DNA of 29,490 nucleotides from a virus. The position numbers and the translations under genes were made by a program. The stretch's first letter is position 1, and every line of letters begins with the position of its first letter. The notes beneath the pieces were generated by a model. It was not told the origin of the DNA and made no database searches. It worked only from the letters and a program-made list of their open reading frames with translations. Of the stretch, positions 1-7,898 are shown in pieces. Where the stretch lies: IMG/VR virus record IMGVR_UViG_3300036820_000060, positions 1 to 29,490 of that record; one strand, given 5' to 3'.

Positions 1-133
1 CTCCCAGGCCGCCGACAGCACCCCCCAGCTCCTGGCCGGCCGCGCCGACCTTGTTGTACGACGCGGGATTGACCGGGGAGAATGTGCGCCCCGGCGTCGG
101 CGTCTCTGGCACTCCTACGATTGGGACTCTCAT
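1..133 (-). CDS. N-terminus of a virion core (internal virion) protein, cut by the window edge
   Basis: An open frame starts at ATG 133-131 and runs off the left edge after 44 codons. It begins MRVPIVGVPETPTPGRTF and continues into a Gly/Ala-rich stretch. The ATG overlaps the TGA of the upstream gp14-like gene (TGATG), the junction style used throughout this operon. In T7-like phages the gene after the gp14 type encodes gp15, a large ejected core protein, so position alone suggests a gp15/gp16-like protein. Too little sequence is visible to test this by motif. Confidence 0.7.
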   Translation of the reverse strand, partial: MRVPIVGVPETPTPGRTFSPVNPASYNKVGAAGQELGGAVGGLG

Positions 134-648
134 CAGAAAAGCATATTTCCCCCGCCGCCCCCTCCACCCCCGGTCCCGTAGATGGCGCCAGCGGCCGATC
201 CGGCGCCGCGCAACAGCGTGGCCGCGGCGCCAAGATTGCCCGCTTCCGTGGCCGCCTGCGCGGTGTATTCATCCTGCGTCACCTCCGACTGCCCTGTGAA
301 GTAGGCCATATCCCCCTCGTAGTCGGTATTGAGGGCTCTGCGCTCCAGAAGGCTCGCCTGTTGGCTCTGGACCGTCAGGGGGCTCCCGGTGTCGGTCACC
401 ACCCCAGAGGCGGCGAAAGCGGCCGTCTGCTGGGCCAGAATCTTTTTATTCTCGTCCCGCTCCGCCAGGGATTTCGCCGCCGTGGCCGAGAGCTGGTATT
501 GGTTCTGTGCGTTCTGCTGGGCCTGGTTGTACCGGGCGAGCGCCGCCTCCTGCTGACCCGATTCATAACTGGAATATGCCCCCACGCCGGCGCCGGCCAC
601 GGCAGCGCCCGCGGCTATGTAGGGAAGGGCTGCGACAAGGGCCGGCAT
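133..648 (-). CDS. Internal virion protein, T7 gp14-like
   Basis: The protein has 171 aa. It has an N-terminal hydrophobic Ala/Gly segment (about residues 3-26), then an Ala/Gln-rich helical body with likely coiled coil (about 30-125), and ends in an eight-glycine run before NMLF. This layout (membrane-active N-terminus, helical core, position after the tail nozzle and gp13-position genes) matches the T7 gp14 class of ejected core proteins, which help form the channel for DNA entry. The ATG at 648 is chosen because it overlaps the TAA of the upstream gene by one base; the frame is open further upstream but reads as the antisense-like shadow of the neighbour. Assignment rests on synteny and composition. 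Confidence 0.7.
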   Translation of the reverse strand: MPALVAALPYIAAGAAVAGAGVGAYSSYESGQQEAALARYNQAQQNAQNQYQLSATAAKSLAERDENKKILAQQTAAFAASGVVTDTGSPLTVQSQQASLLERRALNTDYEGDMAYFTGQSEVTQDEYTAQAATEAGNLGAAATLLRGAGSAAGAIYGTGGGGGGGGNMLF

Positions 649-1061
649 TACGCCACCCCCTTGAAAAGATGGACCGTGGGATGGTTCACGACAAAGCCGC
701 GGGCAACATAGAACCGCTCCAGGGACTTGTACGGAGCCTCCGCGAAAATGATCGATCGGTGCTGCGCCTTGGCCGCTTCCTCCGCGGCGGCCAGCAGATG
801 CTGAAGCGCCCGCAGGCCGGCCCTGGGCCTCAGTTTCGGCCTGGTGGTAACCCAGGCCAGCCAGCACATGGCGCAAGAGTTGTCCAGGTAGAGCCAGCCG
901 CAGGCTGCGGGAACGCCGTCCGCCTCGACCACGATTCCACACTTGGGCAGGTATCCCGGCGGCACGTCCAGGACGCCGTGCCCCCGCCACCAGCCTTGCA
1001 GCATGGGGTAATCGTCAGCCTTGAAGCTGCGGCACTCGAAGCGTGGGGTAGAGACTGTCAC
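648..1061 (-). CDS. GNAT-fold protein at the T7 gp13 position
   Basis: The protein has 137 aa from GTG 1061, which lies five bases after the tail nozzle stop; no ATG is suitably placed. GNAT N-acetyltransferase features are visible: a segment RPRAGLRALQHLL (about residues 77-89) resembling the acetyl-CoA-binding R/Q-x-x-G-x-G/A loop and following helix, and near the C-terminus LERFYVARGF, typical of the last GNAT strand-helix. It occupies the slot of T7 gene 13, between tail tubular protein B and the gp14-like protein. Whether it is an active acetyltransferase or a structural derivative cannot be told, because the CoA loop is imperfect. Confidence 0.65.
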   Translation of the reverse strand: MTVSTPRFECRSFKADDYPMLQGWWRGHGVLDVPPGYLPKCGIVVEADGVPAACGWLYLDNSCAMCWLAWVTTRPKLRPRAGLRALQHLLAAAEEAAKAQHRSIIFAEAPYKSLERFYVARGFVVNHPTVHLFKGVA

Positions 1062-1066
1062 GGGGC

Positions 1067-3766
1067 TCAGTCTTTCAATACCTCGAACTTTGTAAAGATG
1101 CCAAGGATGGTCGCGTTGAAGGCGTGGGACACCCGGATATTGAATTGGCCGGAGAAGTCGTTGCCTCCAGGGAACGGCCCGGGCAGCGGTACGTCGATTA
1201 CCCCGTTGGGATGGGTCGTGGCCGCAATGTACTGACTGTTCTGGCCAACCGTGTCGTTGGGGGATCGGAATTGCAGGGTTTGCCACACCGCTTGCTCGGG
1301 GTCGTAGCCGAAATCGATAGTCATAGTGTTCCTGAAGCGGACCACGATCTCACTAATCCTGCGCTGCCGTCCCTGGCTGCTTCCGTCCTGGCCCTGCATC
1401 TCCGGCTTCATCGGGGTCAGGAGGGCGGTGTACGGAACCCCCACCGTCCAGGTGCTCCCCGTGACCAGCGGCGGGAGGGTGACCGTCCCATCGTCACCGA
1501 CCACGATCCCGGCGTACTCGGCCCCGTCCACCACCGCCGTGACCGTCTGGCCAGCAATGTATCCGAATCCGCCGATGGAATTTTGCGGAGGCTCCACGGC
1601 ATAACCGGAAAAGGCGCAGTCCAGCGCGCAGTTGAGCGGTATGGTGGAGCTGTTGCCTTCGGAGAAGTCGTTTGTGAACGATTCGATGTAGCGAATCGGA
1701 GCGCCGTCATCGCCAAACGGGCGATTGACGGTCACCCAAACCTCGTCGGCCCCAGCGCCGTAAATCACAGCCACGCTCTCGAACTTTCCCTGCGTGACGT
1801 ATCTGGCCCACGCCACGATGTTCTGTTCGCGGTTGTAGGTCATAACCGGCATGACCCCATCACCGCGGACAAAATACGCCAGCGGGTCCGGGAGCCTGCC
1901 GAAGTCCATGTAAACGAGTCCGGGCTCGGTGATGTGCTGGGAAAGAAGCGTTAGGTCCGGGGCGATGAAATCGGTCGGCACGATGTACGGGGACAGCTCC
2001 CTCATTTCCCGAACACGCAGGCCGTTGCGCTCCACAAACAGGATGGAATTTTGAAGCAGCATGGGCTGGATGGCCGAGCTGCCGTAATAGCTCTGCGCCC
2101 GCATGGTGACATTGGAGGGAGTGAGGGCCTCGTCCAAATCGCCGGAGGCCATGATGATCTCCTCGCCGGCGGTTCCCAGGTGGATGCGAAGCAGCGATGC
2201 CAGCCAGCAGGCTTGATTCTGTTGGGCGACGGCCGGCTGGAAGGATAGCGCCCCGTCATCGTCGGAGCTGTATTGGAAGTTGTCGAAGTCGGAGGTCACC
2301 GAGCCCCAGACGGTGTTGGGCAGGTAAAGCGTGCCAGAATACAGGATGCGCTGCTCATAGAACCCGATGCATTGAGGATAGCCCCGGTAATCCGAAAAGG
2401 CACCCTCGCTCCAGAGATAACTCGTGGTCGTGTCCTGCGGCGGGATGATGACATCGACGTTCACCTCCGTGGCGCTCACATACCCGGTAACCAGGAAAAG
2501 CCCGGCGATATAGGCGTCCTCGCTCTCCAGGGCCGCGTTGGCGTAGGCGTATTGGGTCGGCGGCACGCCGGTCCAGATTGCGGAGTCGAATGGCGCCCCA
2601 GACATGGTGTAGGCGATCCGATAAAGGACTGGAGGAAATCCGATGTCTGGCGGGTTCTCGGTCCCGCTGGTCGAATAGTTCTGGTCCGAGGCCGCCTGGA
2701 AATCCCGGATCACCGTCCAGGTGGTGCCGCCGTCAATACTGCGCTGGACCTGGACATCGCCCCACCAGAATTGGGAAGTGGTGAACGTCCAATCCCCCTC
2801 GATCTCGATGGTGCCCGAGTACGCGGTCACTCCGACCGTCTGGTTATTGAGGTCGATCAGCTCGCTGGCCGCCTCCCGGAGCTGCTGAAGTTCCCACATC
2901 GAACCGACGTGACCGGCCTGGAATATGCCAGCGGGAGCCCATAGGCCCGCGGCCAGGTCGGCGGCGAAGCTCGCCCCGGAGGTGAATGACGACGTGGCCG
3001 TGTAGATAACGCCGGCGTTCTCGACCGCTGTGTACATCGGGTAATAAAGGTCCGTGACCCAGGCCGGGGCGCTGGCGGTCAATGTTGTGGACCCAGAGGT
3101 GGCTCCCGCCGCCATCACCACAGACTGCACCGCATTCTGGTCGAGGAGCACCGGATACTTCCATTGCGTGGGCTGGATCGACCAGGCCGTGGGCCCAGAG
3201 AAGGTCAGCGTCTGGGGCGGGTAGCTTGGGTTCACCATCCGCATCTCGTCGTTGAGCTGACGAAACTGGACGCTGAACAGGGATTGGTACGGGAACACCG
3301 TGGGAATCTCCATGATGTTCTGTTGAACCCAGTGAGTCGGATCGGCGCTCGGCTGGGCGGGGGTCCCGCTGGTGGTGAACCCAAGGATGCAATAATACAC
3401 CGCGTTATTCCCGGTGTCCTGCGTGTAGGCTCCTATGGCGTAGGCTGTCGATGCCGCGATGGCCGGGGCCGTGGTCACATTGACCGGCTTACCGTTGCTG
3501 TTCCAGAATCGGAAATAGTAATCCCCTGCCTCGATGATATAGGAGAGGGTGGTCGAGTAGTTGAAGGGAATCAGGCGAGAAGGCTTGTTGGCGAACTTGC
3601 ATTGGCCCACGTACTCCGTGCCCGGCCGCAAGGTCGCCCCTCCCCACGGCAGCGGCCGGAAGTTCTGGAGGGTCAGACAGGCGCTATCGTACTTCTGGAG
3701 GTCCGCCCGGCCGTCGAGGAACGGACTCCACTCGCCCGCGGTGAAGTTATTTTGGCTTTTATACAC
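1067..3766 (-). CDS. Tail tubular protein B-like (tail nozzle)
   Basis: This 899-aa protein is one of the largest in the window. Its N-terminus contains the signature common to podovirus nozzle proteins: NNFTAGEWSPFLDGRADLQK, then NFRPLPWGG and LRPGTEYVG. The rest is beta-rich and Gly/Thr/Tyr-rich, as expected for the beta-propeller-containing nozzle that follows tail tubular protein A. The start is GTG 3766 (GTG TAT AAA), two bases after the TGA of the tail A-like gene; GAGGTG around the stop may help reinitiation. It would form the distal part of the short tail tube. The length is somewhat above the roughly 800 residues of T7 gp12. Confidence 0.85.
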   Translation of the reverse strand: MYKSQNNFTAGEWSPFLDGRADLQKYDSACLTLQNFRPLPWGGATLRPGTEYVGQCKFANKPSRLIPFNYSTTLSYIIEAGDYYFRFWNSNGKPVNVTTAPAIAASTAYAIGAYTQDTGNNAVYYCILGFTTSGTPAQPSADPTHWVQQNIMEIPTVFPYQSLFSVQFRQLNDEMRMVNPSYPPQTLTFSGPTAWSIQPTQWKYPVLLDQNAVQSVVMAAGATSGSTTLTASAPAWVTDLYYPMYTAVENAGVIYTATSSFTSGASFAADLAAGLWAPAGIFQAGHVGSMWELQQLREAASELIDLNNQTVGVTAYSGTIEIEGDWTFTTSQFWWGDVQVQRSIDGGTTWTVIRDFQAASDQNYSTSGTENPPDIGFPPVLYRIAYTMSGAPFDSAIWTGVPPTQYAYANAALESEDAYIAGLFLVTGYVSATEVNVDVIIPPQDTTTSYLWSEGAFSDYRGYPQCIGFYEQRILYSGTLYLPNTVWGSVTSDFDNFQYSSDDDGALSFQPAVAQQNQACWLASLLRIHLGTAGEEIIMASGDLDEALTPSNVTMRAQSYYGSSAIQPMLLQNSILFVERNGLRVREMRELSPYIVPTDFIAPDLTLLSQHITEPGLVYMDFGRLPDPLAYFVRGDGVMPVMTYNREQNIVAWARYVTQGKFESVAVIYGAGADEVWVTVNRPFGDDGAPIRYIESFTNDFSEGNSSTIPLNCALDCAFSGYAVEPPQNSIGGFGYIAGQTVTAVVDGAEYAGIVVGDDGTVTLPPLVTGSTWTVGVPYTALLTPMKPEMQGQDGSSQGRQRRISEIVVRFRNTMTIDFGYDPEQAVWQTLQFRSPNDTVGQNSQYIAATTHPNGVIDVPLPGPFPGGNDFSGQFNIRVSHAFNATILGIFTKFEVLKD

Positions 3767-3767
3767 C

Positions 3768-4556
3768 TCAGTTGAAGGTGGACGTCCACCTGGCGCGAAT
3801 CCAGGAGGAGTCGATATAGGGGCTGCGGAGGGCCACCTTCTCGCTGCGCGAGTCGATGGCCAGGGCCCGGCGTAGCATCAGGTCGTATTCCTGGACGAGC
3901 TGGGTCTGGAGCTTCTGGGATTGCTGGAATACCCAGGCCAGGCGCGCGGCCAGCCCCTTGATGATGACCTCCACAAGAGCGGGATCAAGAACGCCCAGGC
4001 CGGGCGGATTGGTGGCGCCCGTGGCCGGGATCGTGACGTCGCGCACGTATTCCAGAAAAGCCTTGGTCTGATTGGTCCAGATCACATCGCCTCGGACCTC
4101 CCAAAAGGGATAGGATGTCACGGTCGAATCCACGTCGTTGAACCTCACCAGACGGATGTAATCGACCGGGAGTTGGAAGGGGTACGGCATCTGCGGGCTG
4201 CCGTACATCCCGGCGGAGACGTTGCCGCCACCCGGCCCGTCGTCGCTGATCGTGTAGTTGGTGTTTCCCGGCGGCCAACCCCCAACGAATTGGTAGGGGT
4301 AGGGGTAATTCGGATTGTCCGGGCCAGGGAAGGCCGGAATCGTCGCTGGGTCCACCAGGCCCTGTCGCTGCGCCAACTGAATCTTGTGCCGGGCGGACTT
4401 CCACCGGCCGCTATTGAGCACGTTCCTGACCATCTGGTTGAAATTTCGGGCGCACTTCGACGCCGCCAGGGAGCCGTCCGTCAGGCTCGAAATGTTCGTC
4501 TGTCCGATCTGGTCAAGCGCCAGGTTGCAGATGTCGGCGTCCGAGATGCGGGGCAT
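3768..4556 (-). CDS. Tail tubular protein A-like (head-tail adaptor ring)
   Basis: The protein has 262 aa. Its N-terminus, ISDADICNLALDQIGQ followed by ASKCARNFNQMVRNVL and SGRWKSARHKIQL, matches the helical core of the T7 gp11 family (adaptor between portal and nozzle): ALxxIG, then a region with C/Y...R...L and a W-rich turn. It sits directly upstream of the nozzle gene, as in T7. The ATG at 4556 is preceded by ATAAACCACCATCCAC instead of a Shine-Dalgarno site, one of the recurring A/C-rich leaders in this genome. The hairpin at 4579-4613 lies just before that leader. Confidence 0.8.
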   Translation of the reverse strand: MPRISDADICNLALDQIGQTNISSLTDGSLAASKCARNFNQMVRNVLNSGRWKSARHKIQLAQRQGLVDPATIPAFPGPDNPNYPYPYQFVGGWPPGNTNYTISDDGPGGGNVSAGMYGSPQMPYPFQLPVDYIRLVRFNDVDSTVTSYPFWEVRGDVIWTNQTKAFLEYVRDVTIPATGATNPPGLGVLDPALVEVIIKGLAARLAWVFQQSQKLQTQLVQEYDLMLRRALAIDSRSEKVALRSPYIDSSWIRARWTSTFN

Positions 4557-4578
4557 GTGGATGGTGGTTTATGTGAAA

Positions 4579-4613
4579 GAGGGCGGAGCGTCCAGTGTGG
4601 ACACCCCGCCCTC
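4579..4613 (-). terminator. GC-rich hairpin between the 178-aa gene and the tail A gene
   Basis: GAGGGCGG (4579-4586) pairs perfectly with CCGCCCTC (4606-4613). A second 5-bp stem, GTCCA/TGGAC, lies inside. On the minus transcript the stem is followed by CTTTCA, so the U-tract is short. It may be a weak terminator, an attenuator lowering tail gene expression relative to capsid, or an RNase III-type processing site. The rest of the 112-base gap holds nothing else recognisable. Confidence 0.5.
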
Positions 4614-4668
4614 CCACAAACTGGAAGCCGCCAACCACGGAGCCCCCAGAGAACTGTTCAGGCGCGGA

Positions 4669-5205
4669 TCAGTTGGCCACGAAGCCCAAGAGAAACAGTA
4701 TCTTGGCGCCGGCGGTCAGCGTCCCCGCGGAGAGAATCTTCGCGATGATGATGGTCTGGTCCACCGTGGTCGGAGGCGGGATGTTCTGCGGAGGGTTGGC
4801 CGCGGAATATGCCGGAACCGTGATGTCGGCGGGGTTATAGGTGGCCGCGCCGCTGCTGGCGCCCGGGGAGCTGTCGAAGTTCAGCGCGGAGGCCGTGTTC
4901 GAGAGCGTGAGGGTGCCGGTGTAGCGGTTGGCGGTCACCGAGTCTCCCACCTCCAGCGTGAGGGTGGTGCCAGGGTTCTGGAAAACCACCCTGCTGTAGG
5001 AGGGAATGAGCCGCTCGCCCTGGTACTGGAGCGACAGGTAAATGAGGTCGTTGGCGGCCTCGGTAGCGCCTGCGCTGATGACGTAGAGGCATTCCGCGAT
5101 GCGAAGGGCGCCGCGGGATGCCTTGGCGAGCTGGTAGCCCACAGCCTGGGACTGCCCAGCCTGCGGGACCTGGCTCGTGTAGAGAGGAGTGTTCCAAATG
5201 GCCAT
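4669..5205 (-). CDS. Unknown structural protein next to the capsid gene
   Basis: The protein has 178 aa. The N-terminus (MAIWNTPLYTSQVPQAGQSQ, residues 1-20) is followed by a short helical stretch and then a Gly/Ser/Thr-rich, beta-type body. The C-terminus, ILSAGTLTAGAKILFLLGFVAN, is hydrophobic. It lies between the major capsid and tail A genes, where T7-like and related podoviruses often carry a head decoration or completion protein, so a virion role is likely by position. AAGGAA ten bases before ATG 5205 is one of the few plausible Shine-Dalgarno sites here. I do not recognise a family. Confidence 0.75.
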   Translation of the reverse strand: MAIWNTPLYTSQVPQAGQSQAVGYQLAKASRGALRIAECLYVISAGATEAANDLIYLSLQYQGERLIPSYSRVVFQNPGTTLTLEVGDSVTANRYTGTLTLSNTASALNFDSSPGASSGAATYNPADITVPAYSAANPPQNIPPPTTVDQTIIIAKILSAGTLTAGAKILFLLGFVAN

Positions 5206-5238
5206 TGTAGTAAGTTCCTTAGTTGACTGGCGTTTTGG

Positions 5239-6174
5239 TTAGCTCGTGGTGGACTCGTCGCAGGAGATCGAGACGACGTAGGGCTCCTGCATCCGGGTGG
5301 CTCCAATGGACATGGAGTAGAACACCTGGACGGAGTAGTTCTTGTCGGCCCGCTCGCTGATGCGGCCCTTCTTGTCCTGGCCGATGGCGAGGAGGAGGCC
5401 GGTCTCCACGAAAGCGATGTTCGTGGTGACGGTGTCTCCGCCGGTGCCACCGCCGGGGATCGAGGAGCTGAGGAGCTGGGTGCGGACGAAATCCATCCCG
5501 AGGAAGTAATTGACCTCTCCGGCAACCAGCGCCTTGACCGGCGCGTAGTGGATGTCCGAGACCTGCTGGACGTTGAGCAGCAGGTTGTCGAGCTGCTGCT
5601 GGCGGTAGGCGAAGACGATCTTCGTGCCCTCCGGATATTCGGCCCGGGCCAAGAGGGACTTGGCCTGGATGAGTTTCGCCAGCGTGAGGCCGGAATTGGC
5701 TCCCGTGCCGCCACCCTGGACGAAGTTGACCGCGATCTGCTGCGCGCCGGGCAGCGTGACCGGGCTGACGATGCCGTTGCCGCCGCCGGTGTCGGCGTAG
5801 GCCGTGCCCGTGGCCGCCGTGATGATCTCCAGGTCCTTCGCGCGCTCGAAGGCCATCGCGAAGTTGTTGGAATAGGCACTCTGGGCGTCGATCAGCAGCT
5901 CCACCTCGTCGAGCTGGTCGATGAGGTCGCTGGCGACGTAGTTGTTGAGGTACGTGGCACGCCGCTGGTGGTTCGTGTCCAGGCGGGGCGTGTCCATGTG
6001 GCGGCTGGTGACGCGAATCGCGGTCGCCGGCCCGATCTGCTCGTAGAAGCGGCTCTTGCCCTTCTGGGACTCGACGCGAACGCGCGAGGCCAGGCGGCTG
6101 GAGGTCTGCTGCCCGAGATACTCCACCATTGCCGAATACTCTTCGACGAAGGCGGTCGTGATTTGGAGGGACAT
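5239..6174 (-). CDS. Major capsid protein
   Basis: The protein has 311 aa, a usual length for an HK97-fold shell protein without a long accessory domain. The N-terminus ITTAFVEEYSAMVEYLGQQ, the arginine-rich TSSRLASRVRVESQKG, DTNHQRRATYLNNYVASD and LIDQLDEVELLIDAQSAYSN resemble the phage capsid family found in podoviruses (Phage_capsid_2-like, from memory). The order portal, scaffold, this gene, tail A supports it. ATG 6174 has no Shine-Dalgarno site; it is preceded by a 346-base hairpin-rich leader, the last hairpin ending ten bases from the start codon. This suggests separate control of the most abundant virion protein. Confidence 0.88.
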   Translation of the reverse strand: MSLQITTAFVEEYSAMVEYLGQQTSSRLASRVRVESQKGKSRFYEQIGPATAIRVTSRHMDTPRLDTNHQRRATYLNNYVASDLIDQLDEVELLIDAQSAYSNNFAMAFERAKDLEIITAATGTAYADTGGGNGIVSPVTLPGAQQIAVNFVQGGGTGANSGLTLAKLIQAKSLLARAEYPEGTKIVFAYRQQQLDNLLLNVQQVSDIHYAPVKALVAGEVNYFLGMDFVRTQLLSSSIPGGGTGGDTVTTNIAFVETGLLLAIGQDKKGRISERADKNYSVQVFYSMSIGATRMQEPYVVSISCDESTTS

Positions 6175-6520
6175 GGGTAGAAGCGGCGACGTATCGCCGG
6201 GGTGGGATGAAACGCTGACGTTTCAGCCGAGTTCCTGAGTTGTCCCCTCGCGGGGGCTCTACTCGTCAGGAAGCCGCTTCCCAGGGCACCCTCGCGGGTG
6301 TTCTCCTCGTGCGCTCAACGAGAACACCGAATGATGTTCACCGACCTTGAGCGCAAGAATAAAATCACCATGCCGGTTCAACCCGGCCGGGAGGCCCACA
6401 ACAGGGAGGGGTTGAGCCTTCAGTCCCTGATCCTATTTATTACCCCGGCGCGACGGATTGCCTTAGGGTTTCAGTTCCCGTCAACGCTGCGTGGCGGCGC
6501 ATCCGCCCAGATGGTGAATT
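6175..6520 (-). promoter_or_regulatory. Structured 5' leader of the major capsid gene
   Basis: This 346-base gap holds no gene. Read as minus-strand RNA it contains a chain of hairpins. GGCTCAACC (6418-6410) pairs 8 of 9 with 6383-6375. The 9-bp perfect repeat TGCGCTCAA/TTGAGCGCA occupies 6355-6347 and 6318-6310. GAGAACAC-type pairing, 8 bp, joins 6327-6320 and 6305-6298. CACCC-GCGA-GGGTG is at 6300-6287, GGAAG-CGG-CTTCC at 6281-6269, CCCC-GCGA-GGGG at 6255-6244, GAAACG-TCAG-CGTTTC at 6224-6209, and CGGCGA-TACG-TCGCCG at 6199-6184. Two loops are GNRA type (GCGA) and one is UACG, but only on the minus strand, which supports the minus transcript as the functional one. An A/T-rich TAATAAAT near 6430-6440 could be a promoter -10, without a clear -35. 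Confidence 0.7.
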
Positions 6521-7504
6521 TCAGCCTTCGGGGAAGGCTGTTTTGAACAGCTCGGTTTTCCGAGCCGCCATCGCGCGGCCTTCTTCGCTGGCAGGAAACT
6601 GCCTGTCCGCCTTGGTGCGGGTCGCGATCTCCTGGGTAAGACGGCGCCCTTCGGCGCGAGCCTCGGCCGCGTTCATCTTCCCGCTGCCGCCAGTCTCACG
6701 AGCCCCGGCGCCGGGACGCTCGACCATCTGTTTCCCCACGGCGGCCAGGGCGCGGATCATCACCGGATCGTTGCCCAGGCCGGGGTGGTCAATGAGCGCC
6801 TTTCCTCCAAACTTCTCTGCGGCCCGGCGGGCGTCGGCCATGTTGGTGTCGTAGTCGGTCCCCCACTCCTTCGCCAGCGCATCCTTGGATGCTTTCAGGT
6901 GGGCCTCGGATTGCGTCCTGAAGGCGTCCATCCCATCCATCGCTTCCAGGGTTGCCTGGTTGACGATGGCGAGAGCCGTCTCCTTGGGGACACCGAGCTT
7001 GAAAAGCGAGTCCTGCCACTTGGCGGCGCGGGCCTGGTCCCACGCTTCCGCCGGTACGGCGCGGTCCCCGATCTTATCGGGCTTGGTGGTGAGGCCGTAT
7101 CCGTCAGCCTTCTCGGGCCGGCCGAGCGCCACGTAGAAGGCATCGCGCTCCGCCTGGGTGGCGTTGGGTCCTGGCGGGATGATGCCTTTGGCTCCGATCT
7201 GACGCTCCAGGCTCTCGTAGCTCTTGGCGAGTGCCTCGGGGCGGCTGAACTTCTTGGCCACGGCCTCCGACACGCCGGCCGCGGTGTGCCAGCCCGGCTT
7301 GAATGAACCGGCGTCGTCAATGTGCTGCCGGATGTCGAATGCGTTCCCGCTTCCCCCGCCGCCGCCCTTGTCGCCGCCATCCCCGGCTCCGCCGCCGCCA
7401 CCCCCCTTGTCTCCGCCGCCTTCGCCACCGCCGCCTCCGGAGTCAACGCCCATGCCGAAGAGGGGCAGAAAAAGAAGAGAGAAGAGGTAGGTGAGGTTTT
7501 TCAT
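6521..7504 (-). CDS. Scaffold / capsid assembly protein
   Basis: The protein is 327 aa from ATG 7504. A glycine-rich low-complexity region (about residues 22-54, with Asp/Glu/Lys) precedes an acidic, mostly helical body. The body includes LGRPEKADGYGL, a segment common in phage scaffold proteins, and ends in a charged helix. The gene directly precedes the capsid gene, as scaffold genes do. One oddity is that the first 17 residues (MKNLTYLFSLLFLPLFG) look like a signal peptide and use T-rich codons unlike the rest. A second in-frame ATG at 7453 (MGVDSGG) would remove them and give 310 aa. The 7504 start has the usual ATGA overlap but with an open frame of doubtful reality. Confidence 0.8.
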   Translation of the reverse strand: MKNLTYLFSLLFLPLFGMGVDSGGGGGEGGGDKGGGGGGAGDGGDKGGGGGSGNAFDIRQHIDDAGSFKPGWHTAAGVSEAVAKKFSRPEALAKSYESLERQIGAKGIIPPGPNATQAERDAFYVALGRPEKADGYGLTTKPDKIGDRAVPAEAWDQARAAKWQDSLFKLGVPKETALAIVNQATLEAMDGMDAFRTQSEAHLKASKDALAKEWGTDYDTNMADARRAAEKFGGKALIDHPGLGNDPVMIRALAAVGKQMVERPGAGARETGGSGKMNAAEARAEGRRLTQEIATRTKADRQFPASEEGRAMAARKTELFKTAFPEG

Positions 7505-7641
7505 GTGAGCGATTTGGGGAGGGTATGGATGAACTGCTGCGCTGCGTAGTCCCCATTTTGGGCGCGGCGGTGAAGAAAGTCATAGGCCAGTCGGTAGCGT
7601 TCCAGGGCGGTGGTCGCGATTGCGATGGAAGCGGTGCTTAA
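7501..7641 (-). other. Open frame without a normal start codon, 5' of the scaffold gene
   Basis: One frame stays open from just after the TAA of the upstream gene (7638) to a TGA that overlaps the scaffold ATG as ATGA. It encodes 46 residues including ALERYRLAYDFLHRRAQ and ends HTLPKSLT. Codon third positions are mostly C or G as in neighbouring genes, and the product looks like a charged helix. There is no in-frame ATG, GTG or TTG; only TTA, ATC or CTG could start it. It may be a small gene using a rare start, a decayed gene, or chance. Confidence 0.3.
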
Positions 7642-7898
7642 TGGAACCTCTCATCGTCCCGCAGGGCGACATAGCCCGGCAGATTCCTATTGCGCTCCCT
7701 TTCCTCCTGCTGGGTGAGCCTTGACCAGGCGGCTCGCATCTCGGCCTCGCGGCTATGTTCCGCCATCTGGGTATTGGCGCCGCGCGCGTGGTCCATCTGT
7801 CGATTCAGGGAATCGAGCTGCGTCTCCAGCGCCTTGATCTTGGCCCACCACGTTTTTCGCCAGATGGCGCCGGACAGCCTGCGGAGTCCCTGGAACAT
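7638..7898 (-). CDS. Small helical protein of unknown function
   Basis: The protein has 86 aa and is rich in charged residues and Gln. The N-terminus MFQGLRRLSGAIWRKTWWAK is basic and aromatic. Residues about 20-75 form heptad-like coiled coil (ALETQLDSLNRQMDHARG). The ATG at 7898 shares a base with the upstream TGA (TGATG), which decides the start against an upstream in-frame ATG at 7997. It is located in the portal-to-scaffold interval, so a small head or assembly role is possible. No family is recognised. Confidence 0.65.
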   Translation of the reverse strand: MFQGLRRLSGAIWRKTWWAKIKALETQLDSLNRQMDHARGANTQMAEHSREAEMRAAWSRLTQQEERERNRNLPGYVALRDDERFH

